A DNA stretch of 27,434 nt from Metaruminococcus_A gallistercoris (GCA_904394975.1 CAJFNQ010000006.1:1-27434), one strand, 5' to 3'; numbered from the stretch's first letter, positions 7,382 to 15,253 are shown. Notes: a model not told the origin generated them from the letters alone. Program-made: numbers and translations.

Positions 7382-8250
7382 GGCCGCTCCTTCTGCGGGC
7401 GTTCCAATGTGATGCGCCCAAGCTTCCCGCCGCGGAACTCATCCAGCACAGTAATCGCGGCGCGTTCCGTATTCACTTCGCCTCCCGAAATCAGCATGCC
7501 GCGCTTGCGGGCAATGGCACAGAGAAGTTCATATCCATCCTCATACTGAGCCGGGTCGACTTTGTACCGCTGTTCCAAAGCATTGGGGTACTCTTCCGCC
7601 AGCAGCTGGAGAAGACGCATGGCGAGCAGTTCAATGTCCACAACATCGTCTTTGACCGCGCCGGTAAAGGCCAGATGTTCCCCAACGGTTTTATCCTCAA
7701 ACTTCGGCCAGAGAACACCGGGCATGTCCATCAGTTCCATACTGCTGCCCACCGTGATCCACTGCCGTTCACGGGTCACACCGGGGCGGTCCTCCACCTT
7801 GGCACGCCTGCCTCCGGCAAGCCGGTTGATAAATGAGGATTTGCCGACATTCGGAATCCCGACGACCATCAGCCGAAGCGGAACGCCGGTCATGCCGCGC
7901 GCTTCCCGCCGCGCAAGAAGCTCTTTGAGCGCCTCGCGCGCAAGCGGTTCCACATTTTTGATTCCCCTGCCGCTCGCACTGTCTACCGCAAGAGCATACA
8001 TTCCCTGTTTCTGAAAGAAACTGCACCAACTCTGGGTGATACGCTCATCGGCAACGTCACATTTATTTAAAATAATAATCCGCGGTTTATTGCCAAGCCA
8101 GCGATCCAGTTCCGGATTGCGGCTGCTCACCGGCACACGGGCATCCACCAATTCAACTGCCAGATCCACCAGCTTTAAGTTCTGCTGGATCAGCCGTCTG
8201 GTTTTTGCCATATGCCCCGGGAACCACTGGATGGATGGGGCTTCAATCAT
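7378..8250 (-). CDS. rbgA: Ribosome biogenesis GTPase RbgA/YlqF
   Basis: Circularly permuted GTPase that acts late in 50S subunit assembly. The G motifs come in permuted order: NKCD (62-65) first, then the P-loop GIPNVGKSS (131-139) and DMPG (175-178). The N-terminal IQWFPGHMAK is typical of the family. The start chosen is the ATG at 8250 (290 residues) with an AAGGAG site nine bases upstream. A longer in-frame start at 8295 would overlap lepB by 26 bases and has no family support. It lies 19 bases downstream of lepB and overlaps rnhB-yraN by four bases, in the order lepB-rbgA-rnhB common in Clostridia. Confidence 0.96.
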   Translation of the reverse strand: MIEAPSIQWFPGHMAKTRRLIQQNLKLVDLAVELVDARVPVSSRNPELDRWLGNKPRIIILNKCDVADERITQSWCSFFQKQGMYALAVDSASGRGIKNVEPLAREALKELLARREARGMTGVPLRLMVVGIPNVGKSSFINRLAGGRRAKVEDRPGVTRERQWITVGSSMELMDMPGVLWPKFEDKTVGEHLAFTGAVKDDVVDIELLAMRLLQLLAEEYPNALEQRYKVDPAQYEDGYELLCAIARKRGMLISGGEVNTERAAITVLDEFRGGKLGRITLERPQKERP

Positions 8251-8269
8251 AAAAACAACTCCTTCATCA

Positions 8270-8854
8270 TCAGGAAATAAAGCCGATCCGGTCAAACGGA
8301 TAAATTCGGAAAACGGCTTTTCCGAGAATATAACGGGTGTCGATCATACCGATCTTTTCACTGCGGCTATCGGTCGAATTCATGCGGTTATCCCCCATAA
8401 CAAAGACCATGCCTTCCGGCACGGTAACGGGGAACGAAACCCCTTCGTCCCGCTGGGTCGGGGTGGAGATATAGGGTTCGTCCAGCACCTTGCCGTCAAC
8501 CGAAACCTCTCCGGTGTCAAAATCAATATCCACCGTCTGACCGCCCAGCGCAATAATCCGTTTAATGATCGGCTCACCAAACTCGTTCGGCTGGTTGATA
8601 ACGACAATATCTCCTTGTGCAGGGGTATAAAAAAGCGATGTGATGACAATACGGTCGGCGTCATGCAGAGTATCGTCCATGGAATGGCCGGAAATTCCAA
8701 CGATTCGAAAAATAAAAACAAACACAAACACCAGTGTTGCAACTGAAATCGCAATTGATTCCACCCATTCCCAGGCATCCCGTTTCCATTCAAACTTTCT
8801 TTCTTCATTCTGAGCAAGCCTGCTTTTATACTCTTCCACACGATCACCATCCAC
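8270..8854 (-). CDS. lepB: Signal peptidase I
   Basis: Membrane-bound serine protease that removes signal peptides from exported proteins. One N-terminal membrane segment (about residues 31-53) follows a charged cytoplasmic stretch. The catalytic Ser58 sits in SGHSMDDTL and the general base Lys98 in PIIKRIIALGG. The box-E motif GDNRMNSTDSR is present. The 194-residue length is normal. The ATG at 8854 has only a weak ribosome binding site. An upstream ATG at 8895, in another frame, encodes MDQFDFASDKQPP and would join the lepB frame if the CCCCC run near 8864 had one more base. The true N-terminus is therefore uncertain. It has its own promoter and is insulated from rplS by a terminator. Confidence 0.93.
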   Translation of the reverse strand: MDGDRVEEYKSRLAQNEERKFEWKRDAWEWVESIAISVATLVFVFVFIFRIVGISGHSMDDTLHDADRIVITSLFYTPAQGDIVVINQPNEFGEPIIKRIIALGGQTVDIDFDTGEVSVDGKVLDEPYISTPTQRDEGVSFPVTVPEGMVFVMGDNRMNSTDSRSEKIGMIDTRYILGKAVFRIYPFDRIGFIS

Positions 8855-8897
8855 TCTGGGGGTTGCTTGTCTGACGCAAAATCAAACTGATCCATTT

Positions 8898-8919
8898 TAT
8901 GCGGAAATTTCTCCGCATA
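8898..8919 (-). other. Hairpin at the 5' end of the lepB transcript
   Basis: A perfect 8-bp stem (TATGCGGA / TCCGCATA) with a 6-base loop. From the promoter at 8933-8961 transcription would start near 8926, so this hairpin would sit within the first ten or so nucleotides of the lepB mRNA. That position can protect an mRNA from 5'-end decay; the role here is inference. Confidence 0.4.
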
Positions 8920-8932
8920 GACCATACCGTTT

Positions 8933-8961
8933 ATTTTACCCGATTTAAACACGGAAAGCAA
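8933..8961 (-). promoter_or_regulatory. lepB promoter
   Basis: On the minus strand TTGCTT (8956-8961), a 17-base spacer and TAAAAT (8933-8938). It lies between the rplS terminator and lepB, which needs its own promoter. The rest of the 275-base lepB-rplS gap shows no gene. Confidence 0.6.
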
Positions 8962-9080
8962 CCAAAAGGAAAAGCGCCATGGCACAAAAATGAAACGCCG
9001 TTATTCGCCAAATATAACTGTTTTTCATCCAGCGGCGATTGTTTCCGAGGCCTTCCGCATGCAACCTCAAACAAAATCTC

Positions 9081-9113
9081 AAAAACAAAAAGCAGCCTTT
9101 TTGAAAGGCTGCT
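9081..9113 (-). terminator. rplS intrinsic terminator
   Basis: Perfect 10-bp arms (9091-9100 and 9104-9113) with a 3-base loop, followed on the minus strand by TTTTTGTTTTT. It lies 16 bases past the rplS stop and separates rplS from lepB. Confidence 0.9.
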
Positions 9114-9129
9114 TTCCGAAAAGAAAACG

Positions 9130-9474
9130 TTAGCGAATCTTTTCTTTGACCTTAGCGGCTTTACCAACACGGTCACGCAGATAGTAGAGTTTCGCACGGC
9201 GAACTTTACCGCTGCGGACAATCTCAACGCTCTCAACGTGGGGAGAGTGGATCGGGAAAACACGCTCAATGCCAACACCGTGCGCAACGCGGCGAACGGT
9301 AAAGGTTTCGTTGATGCCTTCGTGTTTTTTCGCGATAACGGTGCCTTCAAACATCTGGCTTCTTTCCTTGTCGCCTTCCTTGATCTTAACAGAAACGCGA
9401 ACGGTGTCACCAACGTTTACGACCGGCAGCTCAGCTTTCATGCTGGACTGGCTGATTAATTTAAGTGCGTCCAT
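9130..9474 (-). CDS. rplS: 50S ribosomal protein L19
   Basis: Ribosomal protein at the 30S/50S interface. The 114 residues contain the typical PVVNVGDTVRVSVKIKEGD opening, GTVIAKKHEGINETFTVRR, GVGIERVFPIHSP and the basic KVRRAKLYYLRDR end. The AGGAGG site at 9481-9486 precedes the ATG. It has its own promoter region and leader upstream and a terminator downstream, so it is a single-gene unit feeding ribosome assembly next to rbgA. Confidence 0.98.
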   Translation of the reverse strand: MDALKLISQSSMKAELPVVNVGDTVRVSVKIKEGDKERSQMFEGTVIAKKHEGINETFTVRRVAHGVGIERVFPIHSPHVESVEIVRSGKVRRAKLYYLRDRVGKAAKVKEKIR

Positions 9475-9486
9475 TTTTCTTCCTCC

Positions 9487-9630
9487 TGATGTTCAGATAT
9501 TCTTACCCAAAGGCGGCAGCAAAACGCACGCCTGGCAGAGGACTACCCGCTTTAATGACTCGATCAAACAAAAACTTGTCGGGCATTAACCCCCATTATC
9601 CTGCCGGACAGAATAACGGAATATTAAAAT
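9487..9630 (-). promoter_or_regulatory. rplS 5' leader with stem-loops (possible L19 leader)
   Basis: About 150 bases of untranslated leader precede rplS. It contains a 7-of-8 bp hairpin (arms 9578-9585 and 9602-9609 with a 16-base loop) and further G/C-rich segments near 9515-9550. Bacillota rplS genes often carry a conserved L19 leader thought to mediate autoregulation. I cannot confirm the match without a covariance-model search. Confidence 0.35.
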
Positions 9631-9633
9631 GCT

Positions 9634-9667
9634 AATATATGTTACCACATTCATTTGCAAAAAGCAA
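9634..9667 (-). promoter_or_regulatory. Candidate rplS promoter
   Basis: Two overlapping minus-strand options: TTGCTT (9662-9667), 17 bases, TAACAT (9639-9644); or TTTGCA (9656-9661), 16 bases, TATATT (9634-9639). Either would give a leader of roughly 150 bases. Confidence 0.4.
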
Positions 9668-9699
9668 GAGAAAATCCAAACTTTTTTAAAAGATGCTGT

Positions 9700-10113
9700 T
9701 TAGCGTTCTCTTTTTCGGCCTGCCAGCAGACGCCAGGCAAATACACAGCCAAAGCCGCCGCCCAAAAGCAGTATGACAGCAAGATTAACCACAGTCAAAC
9801 TGCCGAATACCACCGCGGCACCCAGCGCCAGAAAAAGCGCAACACCAAACATCCACACCACCGCGTTCAGATATTTTCCCCGCCAAAGCAGGATGACCAA
9901 AAGTACCAGCGCAACAGCTGCGGTAATGGCACAAAGAGGAGCAAAAAAATTGCCGTAACCGAACACCATTCCATCCAGGTAATTATACCGTTGCACGATA
10001 TATTCCCCTTCACCGGAAGAAAAACGCATAGCAATACCCTTCCCGAACAGCATAAGAGCAAGAGCCGTCAACGCAAACGCACACGAAAACCCAAGCAATA
10101 CCCGGCGCACCAT
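9700..10113 (-). CDS. Small integral membrane protein, unknown function
   Basis: 137 residues with about four hydrophobic segments (near 5-27, 56-77, 81-105 and 108-131) and a short basic C-terminus ending RKRER. The polar stretch between the first two segments (RFSSGEGEYIVQRYNYLDGMVFGYG) is probably a loop outside the membrane. I do not recognise a family. The ATG has a good AAAGGAGAG site. It lies 68 bases downstream of the YnbB-like gene on the same strand and may be the last gene of the murD operon. No clear terminator follows it. Confidence 0.75.
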   Translation of the reverse strand: MVRRVLLGFSCAFALTALALMLFGKGIAMRFSSGEGEYIVQRYNYLDGMVFGYGNFFAPLCAITAAVALVLLVILLWRGKYLNAVVWMFGVALFLALGAAVVFGSLTVVNLAVILLLGGGFGCVFAWRLLAGRKRER

Positions 10114-10181
10114 AAGCCCTCTCCTTTCTCACAGGCAAATCCACACCAAAAATGCCGTGCAAAACGCACAGAACGGTTCAT

Positions 10182-11450
10182 TTAAAGCTGTAAAAGTCCC
10201 TTATCCGCCATCGACTGGGCGGCAAGCAGAATGCCCACTTTCCCTGTGGGATAGGTAAGCCCTCCCTGCAGCCAAACAGCGTACGGCTCTTTTAACGGAG
10301 CATCGGCAGAAAGTTCAATCGAGGCGCCGCCAGTAAACGCTCCTGCCGCCATAATCACCTTACTGTCATAACCCGGCATGTCCCACGGCTCCGGGGAGAC
10401 AAATGAGTCGACCGGAGAACCGCTCTGGATTCCCTGACAGAACGCCACCAACCGTTCCGCGCTGCCCAATTTGAGTGCGGCGATAATATCGGTCCGCGGC
10501 TCATTGTAGCGGGGATATGCCGTAAATCCCAGCAATTCAAACAGGCAGGATGCGAACGCCGAAGTGCGCAGAGCATTCGCCACAACACCCGGTGCAAAGA
10601 AAAAGCCCATAAACATACCGCGGCTCTGGTCGAGCGTACACCCAACCTCCTTGCCCATACCGACACAGGTCAAGCGGTAGGAACACTGCTCTACCAAATC
10701 TTTCCGTCCAGCTATGTATCCGCCCGTTTGCGCAATACCGCCGCCGGGATTCTTGATGAGTGAACCAATAATAAGGTCGGCGCCCACCTCAGTCGGCTCA
10801 CGGGTCTCCGCGAACTCGCCGTAACAGTTATCCACCATAATAATCGCCTGCGGATTCACCCGCCGCACGGTTTTCACAAGTTCACCGATGACATCCACCG
10901 AAAAGGACGGGCGCAGCGAGTATCCGCGGGAACGCTGAAGGTAAACCACCTTCGCGCCCTGCACCGCCTCCGGCACCGCCGCAAGGTCGATTTCTCCCTG
11001 CGGTGTAAGGGCTACCTCTTTATAATGAACACCGAAATCTTTTAACGAACCGTTTCCTTCCCCGCGGATACCAATGACCTCTTCCAGTGTATCATATGGT
11101 TTGCCGGTGACCGAAACCATGGTATCGCCCGCGCGCAGTACACCAAACAGCGCAACCGAAAGGGCATGGGTTCCCGAAACAAAGTTGTGCCGCACCAGCG
11201 CGTCTTCCGCGCCGAACGCCTGCGCATATACCGCATCAAGCGTGTCACGGCCCAAATCGCCATATCCATAACCGGTGCTTCCGTTGAAATGAATCTCACT
11301 CACGCGGTTGTCCATAAACGCTTTGAGCACCTTCTGCTCGTTGTACTCCTGTACCCCCGCAATGCGGGCAAACGCTTCGGCGCAAAGGTCCTCCGCCGTA
11401 TCTGCCAGCGCGGCGAGTTTCGGGTCAACAGGAAAAAATTCCGAAGTCAT
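10182..11450 (-). CDS. ynbB: PLP-dependent methionine gamma-lyase family protein (YnbB-like)
   Basis: 422-residue fold-type I PLP enzyme of the family once called aluminium-resistance protein. Lys233 in GSLIKNPGGG is the likely PLP-binding lysine, Asp207 in MVDNCYGEF would contact the pyridine nitrogen, and SGTHALSVALFGVLRAGD forms the cofactor phosphate region. The family is conserved in Bacillota, but its physiological substrate is not settled; cleavage of a sulfur amino acid is inferred from homology. The ATG has AAGGAGAT upstream. It follows the M42 peptidase pair with a 198-base gap that contains a small ORF. A different family member could not be excluded from sequence alone. Confidence 0.92.
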   Translation of the reverse strand: MTSEFFPVDPKLAALADTAEDLCAEAFARIAGVQEYNEQKVLKAFMDNRVSEIHFNGSTGYGYGDLGRDTLDAVYAQAFGAEDALVRHNFVSGTHALSVALFGVLRAGDTMVSVTGKPYDTLEEVIGIRGEGNGSLKDFGVHYKEVALTPQGEIDLAAVPEAVQGAKVVYLQRSRGYSLRPSFSVDVIGELVKTVRRVNPQAIIMVDNCYGEFAETREPTEVGADLIIGSLIKNPGGGIAQTGGYIAGRKDLVEQCSYRLTCVGMGKEVGCTLDQSRGMFMGFFFAPGVVANALRTSAFASCLFELLGFTAYPRYNEPRTDIIAALKLGSAERLVAFCQGIQSGSPVDSFVSPEPWDMPGYDSKVIMAAGAFTGGASIELSADAPLKEPYAVWLQGGLTYPTGKVGILLAAQSMADKGLLQL

Positions 11451-11453
11451 TTT

Positions 11454-11642
11454 TTATCTCCTTTCGGTAACAACGCTCCCTGTACAAGCAATTTGCCGGC
11501 AGGAAGCATTTTCAAACTCACATAATCCGGGCAGATTCTCCGCCCCGAGCAGCACATGTCCAGCGCCAATCAACCGTGTATCCGGCAGGGACAAAACGCC
11601 TGTTTCTTCAAAGGCAGGTGACACAGCGTATAAACGCTGCAC
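11454..11642 (-). CDS. Possible 62-residue ORF in the peptidase-ynbB gap
   Basis: An open frame with a GTG start that begins six bases after the M42 stop and ends inside the ynbB ribosome binding region (last codons GAA AGG AGA TAA), so it fills the gap almost exactly. The product, starting MQRLYAVSPAFEETGVLSLP, resembles no family I know and has three cysteines in its C-terminal half. The ribosome binding site is weak (GGTGG). In favour: exact fit between flanking genes and same strand. Against: the start is poor and a 62-codon frame can arise by chance. Confidence 0.3.
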   Translation of the reverse strand: MQRLYAVSPAFEETGVLSLPDTRLIGAGHVLLGAENLPGLCEFENASCRQIACTGSVVTERR

Positions 11643-11648
11643 CCACCG

Positions 11649-12677
11649 TCATTCTACATCGCCGCCGGCGAACTTCTCTGCAAGCAAAGCGGTCAGGCGG
11701 GCCATCTGCTCCACATCCTCCTGCTTGACTACGCAAACCGGCGAATGGATGTACCGGCATGGCGCGGAAATTGCGAGGGTACGCACTCCGCCGCGGGAAA
11801 CGTGGATGGCGCCGGCGTCATTGCCGCCAGCAATCATCGTCTTGGTCTGGCAGGGGATGCCCTGCTCCGCCGCCAGCGCGAACGCCGCGCGGTACAGACC
11901 CGCATCATAAACCGTGGAGCGGTCCATAAACGAAACGACCGGGCCGTCTCCCAAACAGCAGACCTTCTTTTCGCCGTCTACGCCAGGCAGATCGGAAGCG
12001 GTGGTCGCCTCCAGCACCAGAGCGATCTCCGGGTCAACGGTATAGCTTGCCGCACGTGCACCCCGCAGCCCGACCTCTTCCTGCACCACAAAGGTGAAGG
12101 TCGTATCGTAAAGAAGCTCGCCGCAAATCATATCAATCATAATCGCGCAGCCAATACGGTCATCTAATGCCTTGCCGCGCAGAAAGCCCTCGCCGAACGG
12201 CGCATAGAGCGGGCGAAATGAAACACGGTCGCCCAGTGAAACGTGCGAGAGCGCTTCTTCTTTGTCCTTCGCGCCGATGTCAATGTAAAGGCTGTCCATC
12301 GGCACAGCGGTTTCCCGCTCTTCCGCCGTCTGCATGTGCACCGCCTTGGTGCCGATCACGCCGGTCAGCCCTTCTTCACCAACCAAAACTGAACGCCCCA
12401 ATACCACACGGGCGTCAATCCCGCCGACCGGGGCAAACAGCAGCAGTCCCGCTTCATTCACACCAGTGACGATAAAGCCCACTTCATCCATATGAGCGGA
12501 AATCAGCAGTTTTTTCGCCGGGCGTTGTTTCCCCTTTTTTTCGACGATGATATTTCCAAGCGGGTCAACCGTGTAGCTGCAATGGCCCGCGATCCGCCCG
12601 ATGATATAATCACGCACCGCATCCTCCGCACCGGAAACGCCGGTGAGCAGGCAAAGTTCTTTCAGCGTCTCAAACAT
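11649..12677 (-). CDS. M42 family metallopeptidase (copy A)
   Basis: Two-metal glutamyl/leucyl-type aminopeptidase of 342 residues, expected to form large cytoplasmic complexes that trim peptides. Metal ligands and catalytic residues: His62 (SAHMDEVG), Asp172 (ALDDR), catalytic Glu200 with Glu201 (QEEVGLRGA), Glu223 in LEATTASD where many relatives have Asp, and His311 (RYIHSP). The ATG lies eight bases inside the end of the upstream M42 gene, with GGAGAA before it, so the two are coupled. The partner has Asp at the third ligand position, so the copies may differ in specificity or metal use. Confidence 0.94.
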   Translation of the reverse strand: MFETLKELCLLTGVSGAEDAVRDYIIGRIAGHCSYTVDPLGNIIVEKKGKQRPAKKLLISAHMDEVGFIVTGVNEAGLLLFAPVGGIDARVVLGRSVLVGEEGLTGVIGTKAVHMQTAEERETAVPMDSLYIDIGAKDKEEALSHVSLGDRVSFRPLYAPFGEGFLRGKALDDRIGCAIMIDMICGELLYDTTFTFVVQEEVGLRGARAASYTVDPEIALVLEATTASDLPGVDGEKKVCCLGDGPVVSFMDRSTVYDAGLYRAAFALAAEQGIPCQTKTMIAGGNDAGAIHVSRGGVRTLAISAPCRYIHSPVCVVKQEDVEQMARLTALLAEKFAGGDVE

Positions 12678-13695
12678 TCTGTTCTCCTGCCTTTCTCACA
12701 AACTCCGCAAGCAGCCGGGCGGTGCTTTCCACATCCGCCACCTCAATGGTCTCAATGGGGGTGTGCATATACCGCAGAGGGATGGAAAGAAGACCGCATT
12801 TGACTCCACCACGGGAAACGGTGATGCTGTCCGCGTTGGTGGAGGTCAAGCCGCCCATTACTTCCAGCTGGTAAGGAATGTCGTTTTCTTTTGCCAGACG
12901 GGTCAGCGTATCGCTCACGCCGCGGTCCAGTGTGGGCGCAATGCCGATCATGGTGCCTTCGCCCATCTTGCCGCATTTATGCTCCGGAGCGTCCGGCGTA
13001 TGCGCAAAGCTGACATCCACTGTGACCGCCAAATCAGGATGGATGGTGTAAGCCGATGTCTTCGCGCCCAGACAGCCCAGCTCCTCCTGTGAAGTAAAGC
13101 TGACCGCAAGGCCGCAGGAAAGTTCTTCGCCTTTCAAAAGCTCCAGCGCCTTCAGTACTGCCGCAACACCCGCGCGGTCATCCAGCGCTTTCGAGCAGAC
13201 CCTTCCGCTTAGCAGCTCATGGAAGTCCGCTTTCAGCAGAATGCGGTCACCAAGACAGACCCGTTTTTCCAACTCTTCTTTGGAAAAGCCGGTGTCAATC
13301 CACAGGTCCTCCACCTTCGGCACCTTTTTTTCTTCCTCAGCAGTGAGCAGGTGAGGCGGCCGGGAAGCAATCACTCCCTCCACCGGTGTTTCGGAAAGGA
13401 TGACGACCTCCTGCGCAATGAGCAGTCGGCGGTCCACCCCGCCGACTGAAGCGGCCTTGATGAACCCTTTTTCACCGATATAGCTCACCACAAGCCCAAT
13501 TTCATCAATGTGCGCATCGAGCAGCACAAGCGGACTACCCTGGCGGACCACCGCCGAAACGCTGCCCATCGGGTCGGTGCGCACCTCGTTTGTATATTCT
13601 TTGAGCAGGGCGGCGGCCGTCTCTGCGGCAGGCTGTTCCATGCCGGAGACTCCGCGGCTTTGCGCCAATTGTTTTAACAACTCAACGGTCTGCAT
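12670..13695 (-). CDS. M42 family metallopeptidase (copy B)
   Basis: 341-residue paralogue of the following gene, with its metal and catalytic residues at nearly the same indices: His62 (DAHIDEIG), Asp172 (ALDDR), Glu204/Glu205 (SQEELG), Asp227 (TVDVSFAHTPD) and His311 (RYMHTP). It is the more canonical of the two at the third ligand. The ATG has GGGAGGA upstream and lies 15 bases after murD. The 8-base overlap with copy A suggests coordinated synthesis, and mixed complexes are conceivable. Substrate is unknown; a role in recycling peptides, including wall peptides given the murD neighbour, is speculative. Confidence 0.94.
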   Translation of the reverse strand: MQTVELLKQLAQSRGVSGMEQPAAETAAALLKEYTNEVRTDPMGSVSAVVRQGSPLVLLDAHIDEIGLVVSYIGEKGFIKAASVGGVDRRLLIAQEVVILSETPVEGVIASRPPHLLTAEEEKKVPKVEDLWIDTGFSKEELEKRVCLGDRILLKADFHELLSGRVCSKALDDRAGVAAVLKALELLKGEELSCGLAVSFTSQEELGCLGAKTSAYTIHPDLAVTVDVSFAHTPDAPEHKCGKMGEGTMIGIAPTLDRGVSDTLTRLAKENDIPYQLEVMGGLTSTNADSITVSRGGVKCGLLSIPLRYMHTPIETIEVADVESTARLLAEFVRKAGEQNV

Positions 13696-13710
13696 ATCGT
13701 TTCCTCCCTG

Positions 13711-15102
13711 TCAGACCAGCGCGTTGACAAGCGCCTTATAATGGCGGCCGCGCGCTTCAAAATTCGGGTACATATCAAAGCTGGCACAGGCCGGCGAAAG
13801 GGTGACAACGTCCCCGCTCTGTGCAATTTTCCGCGCGGTTTGTACCGCTTCCTCCATGGAAGATACTTCTAAAATCGGCAGCTGGGCCGCGTCATATCCC
13901 TCACAAGAGGTCACCGCCTGTTTGATCTTCTGCGCCGTCACACCCATGAGGATAAGCACTTTCGCGTGCCGAACAAGTTCCGGCGCGAGCGGCTCAAATG
14001 GGATTTTTTTATCATACCCACCCGCGAGCACGATGAGCTTCTGATCAAACGAATTAAGCCCCGCGATGGTACGAGTTGGGCTGGTAGCAATGGAGTCGTT
14101 GTAATACCGAACGCCGTCCAGCGTGCGCACAAACTCAATGCGGTGCTCTACCCCGCCGAACTGTTCCGCGACCTGTACAATGGTCTGGGGAGAAACCTCT
14201 CCCGCGGTTGCCGCAATGGCAGCCAGGTAATTTTCCACATTGTGAATACCCGGAATGCGGATGCGGTCTTTGTGCAGAAGCGTTGCCACCTGACCGTTAT
14301 GCGCAAGGCACAGGTTGCCGTCCTCTGCCAAAAAAGCACCGTTCTGCGGCAGGGTTTTGCGGGAAAACCAGCTGAGCGCGCCGCGCACATCCGGCTCCAT
14401 CCCGCGGGTGACCTCATTATCCGCATTCAAAACGGTTTTGGAAAAGGCGTTCTGGTGGAGAATTAGGTTGCGTTTGGCGTCAATATATTCCTGCATATTC
14501 TTGTGCACGTCCAGATGGTTCGGGGCAACATTGGTAATGACCGCCACATCCGGTGAACGGCGCATGGAGATAAGCTGGAAGCTGGAAAGCTCTACCACTG
14601 CGGCGTCATTTTCACGAATCTCTTCCACCAGCGGCAGGAGCGCCTTGCCGATGTTTCCGCCCAGATAAACGGTTTTCCCCTCTGCTTTCAGCAGTTCGCT
14701 GATGAGGGTGGTAGTCGTTGTCTTTCCGTCTGAACCGGTCACCGCGTAAATTTTACAGGGGCAAAGGTCAAAGAACACTTCCATTTCAGAGGTGACGACC
14801 TTCTGCAGTTCCCTTGCTTTCGTCAGTACCGGAGAATAGTAATACATACCCGGTGTGCGGAAGATGACATCGCCTTTCAAAATGCCTTCTTCATATCCTT
14901 CGCCGAGGCAGAAGGAAACTCCCGCTTGCTTGAGCTGTTCGTAGGCATCGCCCAGCTGAGATGCTTCGCGCTTATCGCAGAGGGTGACTGGAATCCCCTT
15001 ACGGCGGAACAACAAAATGAGTTCCCTATGGCTGACTCCCGCTCCGATAAACACGACCTGCTTGTGTTTCATATCCTCAAAAAAGGCCTCGATTTTCGTC
15101 AT
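13711..15102 (-). CDS. murD: UDP-N-acetylmuramoyl-L-alanine--D-glutamate ligase
   Basis: Cytoplasmic ATP-dependent ligase that adds D-glutamate to UDP-MurNAc-L-Ala in peptidoglycan synthesis. The N-terminal Rossmann part begins VVFIGAGVSHRE. The ATP-binding loop is GSDGKTTTT (123-131), followed by NVAPNHLDVH, HRIEFV, NDSIATSPTRT and LAGGYDKK. I start it at the ATG at 15102 (463 residues), preceded by GGGGGC. A longer GTG frame from 15141 begins inside a leader hairpin. It is separate from any mur/dcw cluster and heads a run with two M42 peptidases, an arrangement I associate with some Clostridia. A promoter with near-consensus elements lies at 15187-15215. Confidence 0.95.
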   Translation of the reverse strand: MTKIEAFFEDMKHKQVVFIGAGVSHRELILLFRRKGIPVTLCDKREASQLGDAYEQLKQAGVSFCLGEGYEEGILKGDVIFRTPGMYYYSPVLTKARELQKVVTSEMEVFFDLCPCKIYAVTGSDGKTTTTTLISELLKAEGKTVYLGGNIGKALLPLVEEIRENDAAVVELSSFQLISMRRSPDVAVITNVAPNHLDVHKNMQEYIDAKRNLILHQNAFSKTVLNADNEVTRGMEPDVRGALSWFSRKTLPQNGAFLAEDGNLCLAHNGQVATLLHKDRIRIPGIHNVENYLAAIAATAGEVSPQTIVQVAEQFGGVEHRIEFVRTLDGVRYYNDSIATSPTRTIAGLNSFDQKLIVLAGGYDKKIPFEPLAPELVRHAKVLILMGVTAQKIKQAVTSCEGYDAAQLPILEVSSMEEAVQTARKIAQSGDVVTLSPACASFDMYPNFEARGRHYKALVNALV

Positions 15103-15122
15103 GGCAATGCCCCCAAATTTTT

Positions 15123-15147
15123 CGGCAGAAAAATATTTCACCTGCCG
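15123..15147 (-). other. Hairpin in the murD leader
   Basis: CGGCAG / CTGCCG arms (15142-15147 and 15123-15128) around an A/T-rich 13-base loop, about 20 bases upstream of the murD ATG. A second short GGCGG/CCGCC hairpin lies just before it in the transcript. They could tune murD translation; no known riboswitch is recognised. Confidence 0.35.
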
Positions 15148-15186
15148 TTTGATTACAGGCGGTAAATCCCGCCAATGCTAACAGAA

Positions 15187-15215
15187 ATTTTATCACAGAA
15201 TGCCCGGCGGTTCAA
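15187..15215 (-). promoter_or_regulatory. murD operon promoter
   Basis: On the minus strand TTGAAC (15210-15215), a 17-base spacer and TAAAAT (15187-15192). It is the best-spaced promoter in the murD region. The -35 box overlaps one arm of the hairpin that follows the radical SAM gene. Confidence 0.7.
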
Positions 15216-15245
15216 GGGGAGAAGCGGTATGCTCCTCCCCTTGAA
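15211..15245 (-). terminator. Strong hairpin after the radical SAM gene
   Basis: Perfect 11-bp arms (TTCAAGGGGAG at 15211-15221 and its complement at 15235-15245), extended inward by AGC/GCT, starting nine bases past the stop of the upstream gene. On the minus strand no T run follows, so it may stall or stabilise the transcript rather than end it cleanly. Confidence 0.5.
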
Positions 15246-15253
15246 TTTTAACG

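Noticed and set aside
8380..8985. 201-codon minus-strand frame overlapping lepB
   Set aside because: It runs out of frame through the conserved lepB sequence and has no domain. Only its first 13 codons are of interest, as a possible true lepB N-terminus.
10114..10181. Terminator between the ynbB-like gene and the small membrane protein gene
   Set aside because: Only a 4-5 bp GTGC/GCAC stem is visible with a poor tail, too weak to call.
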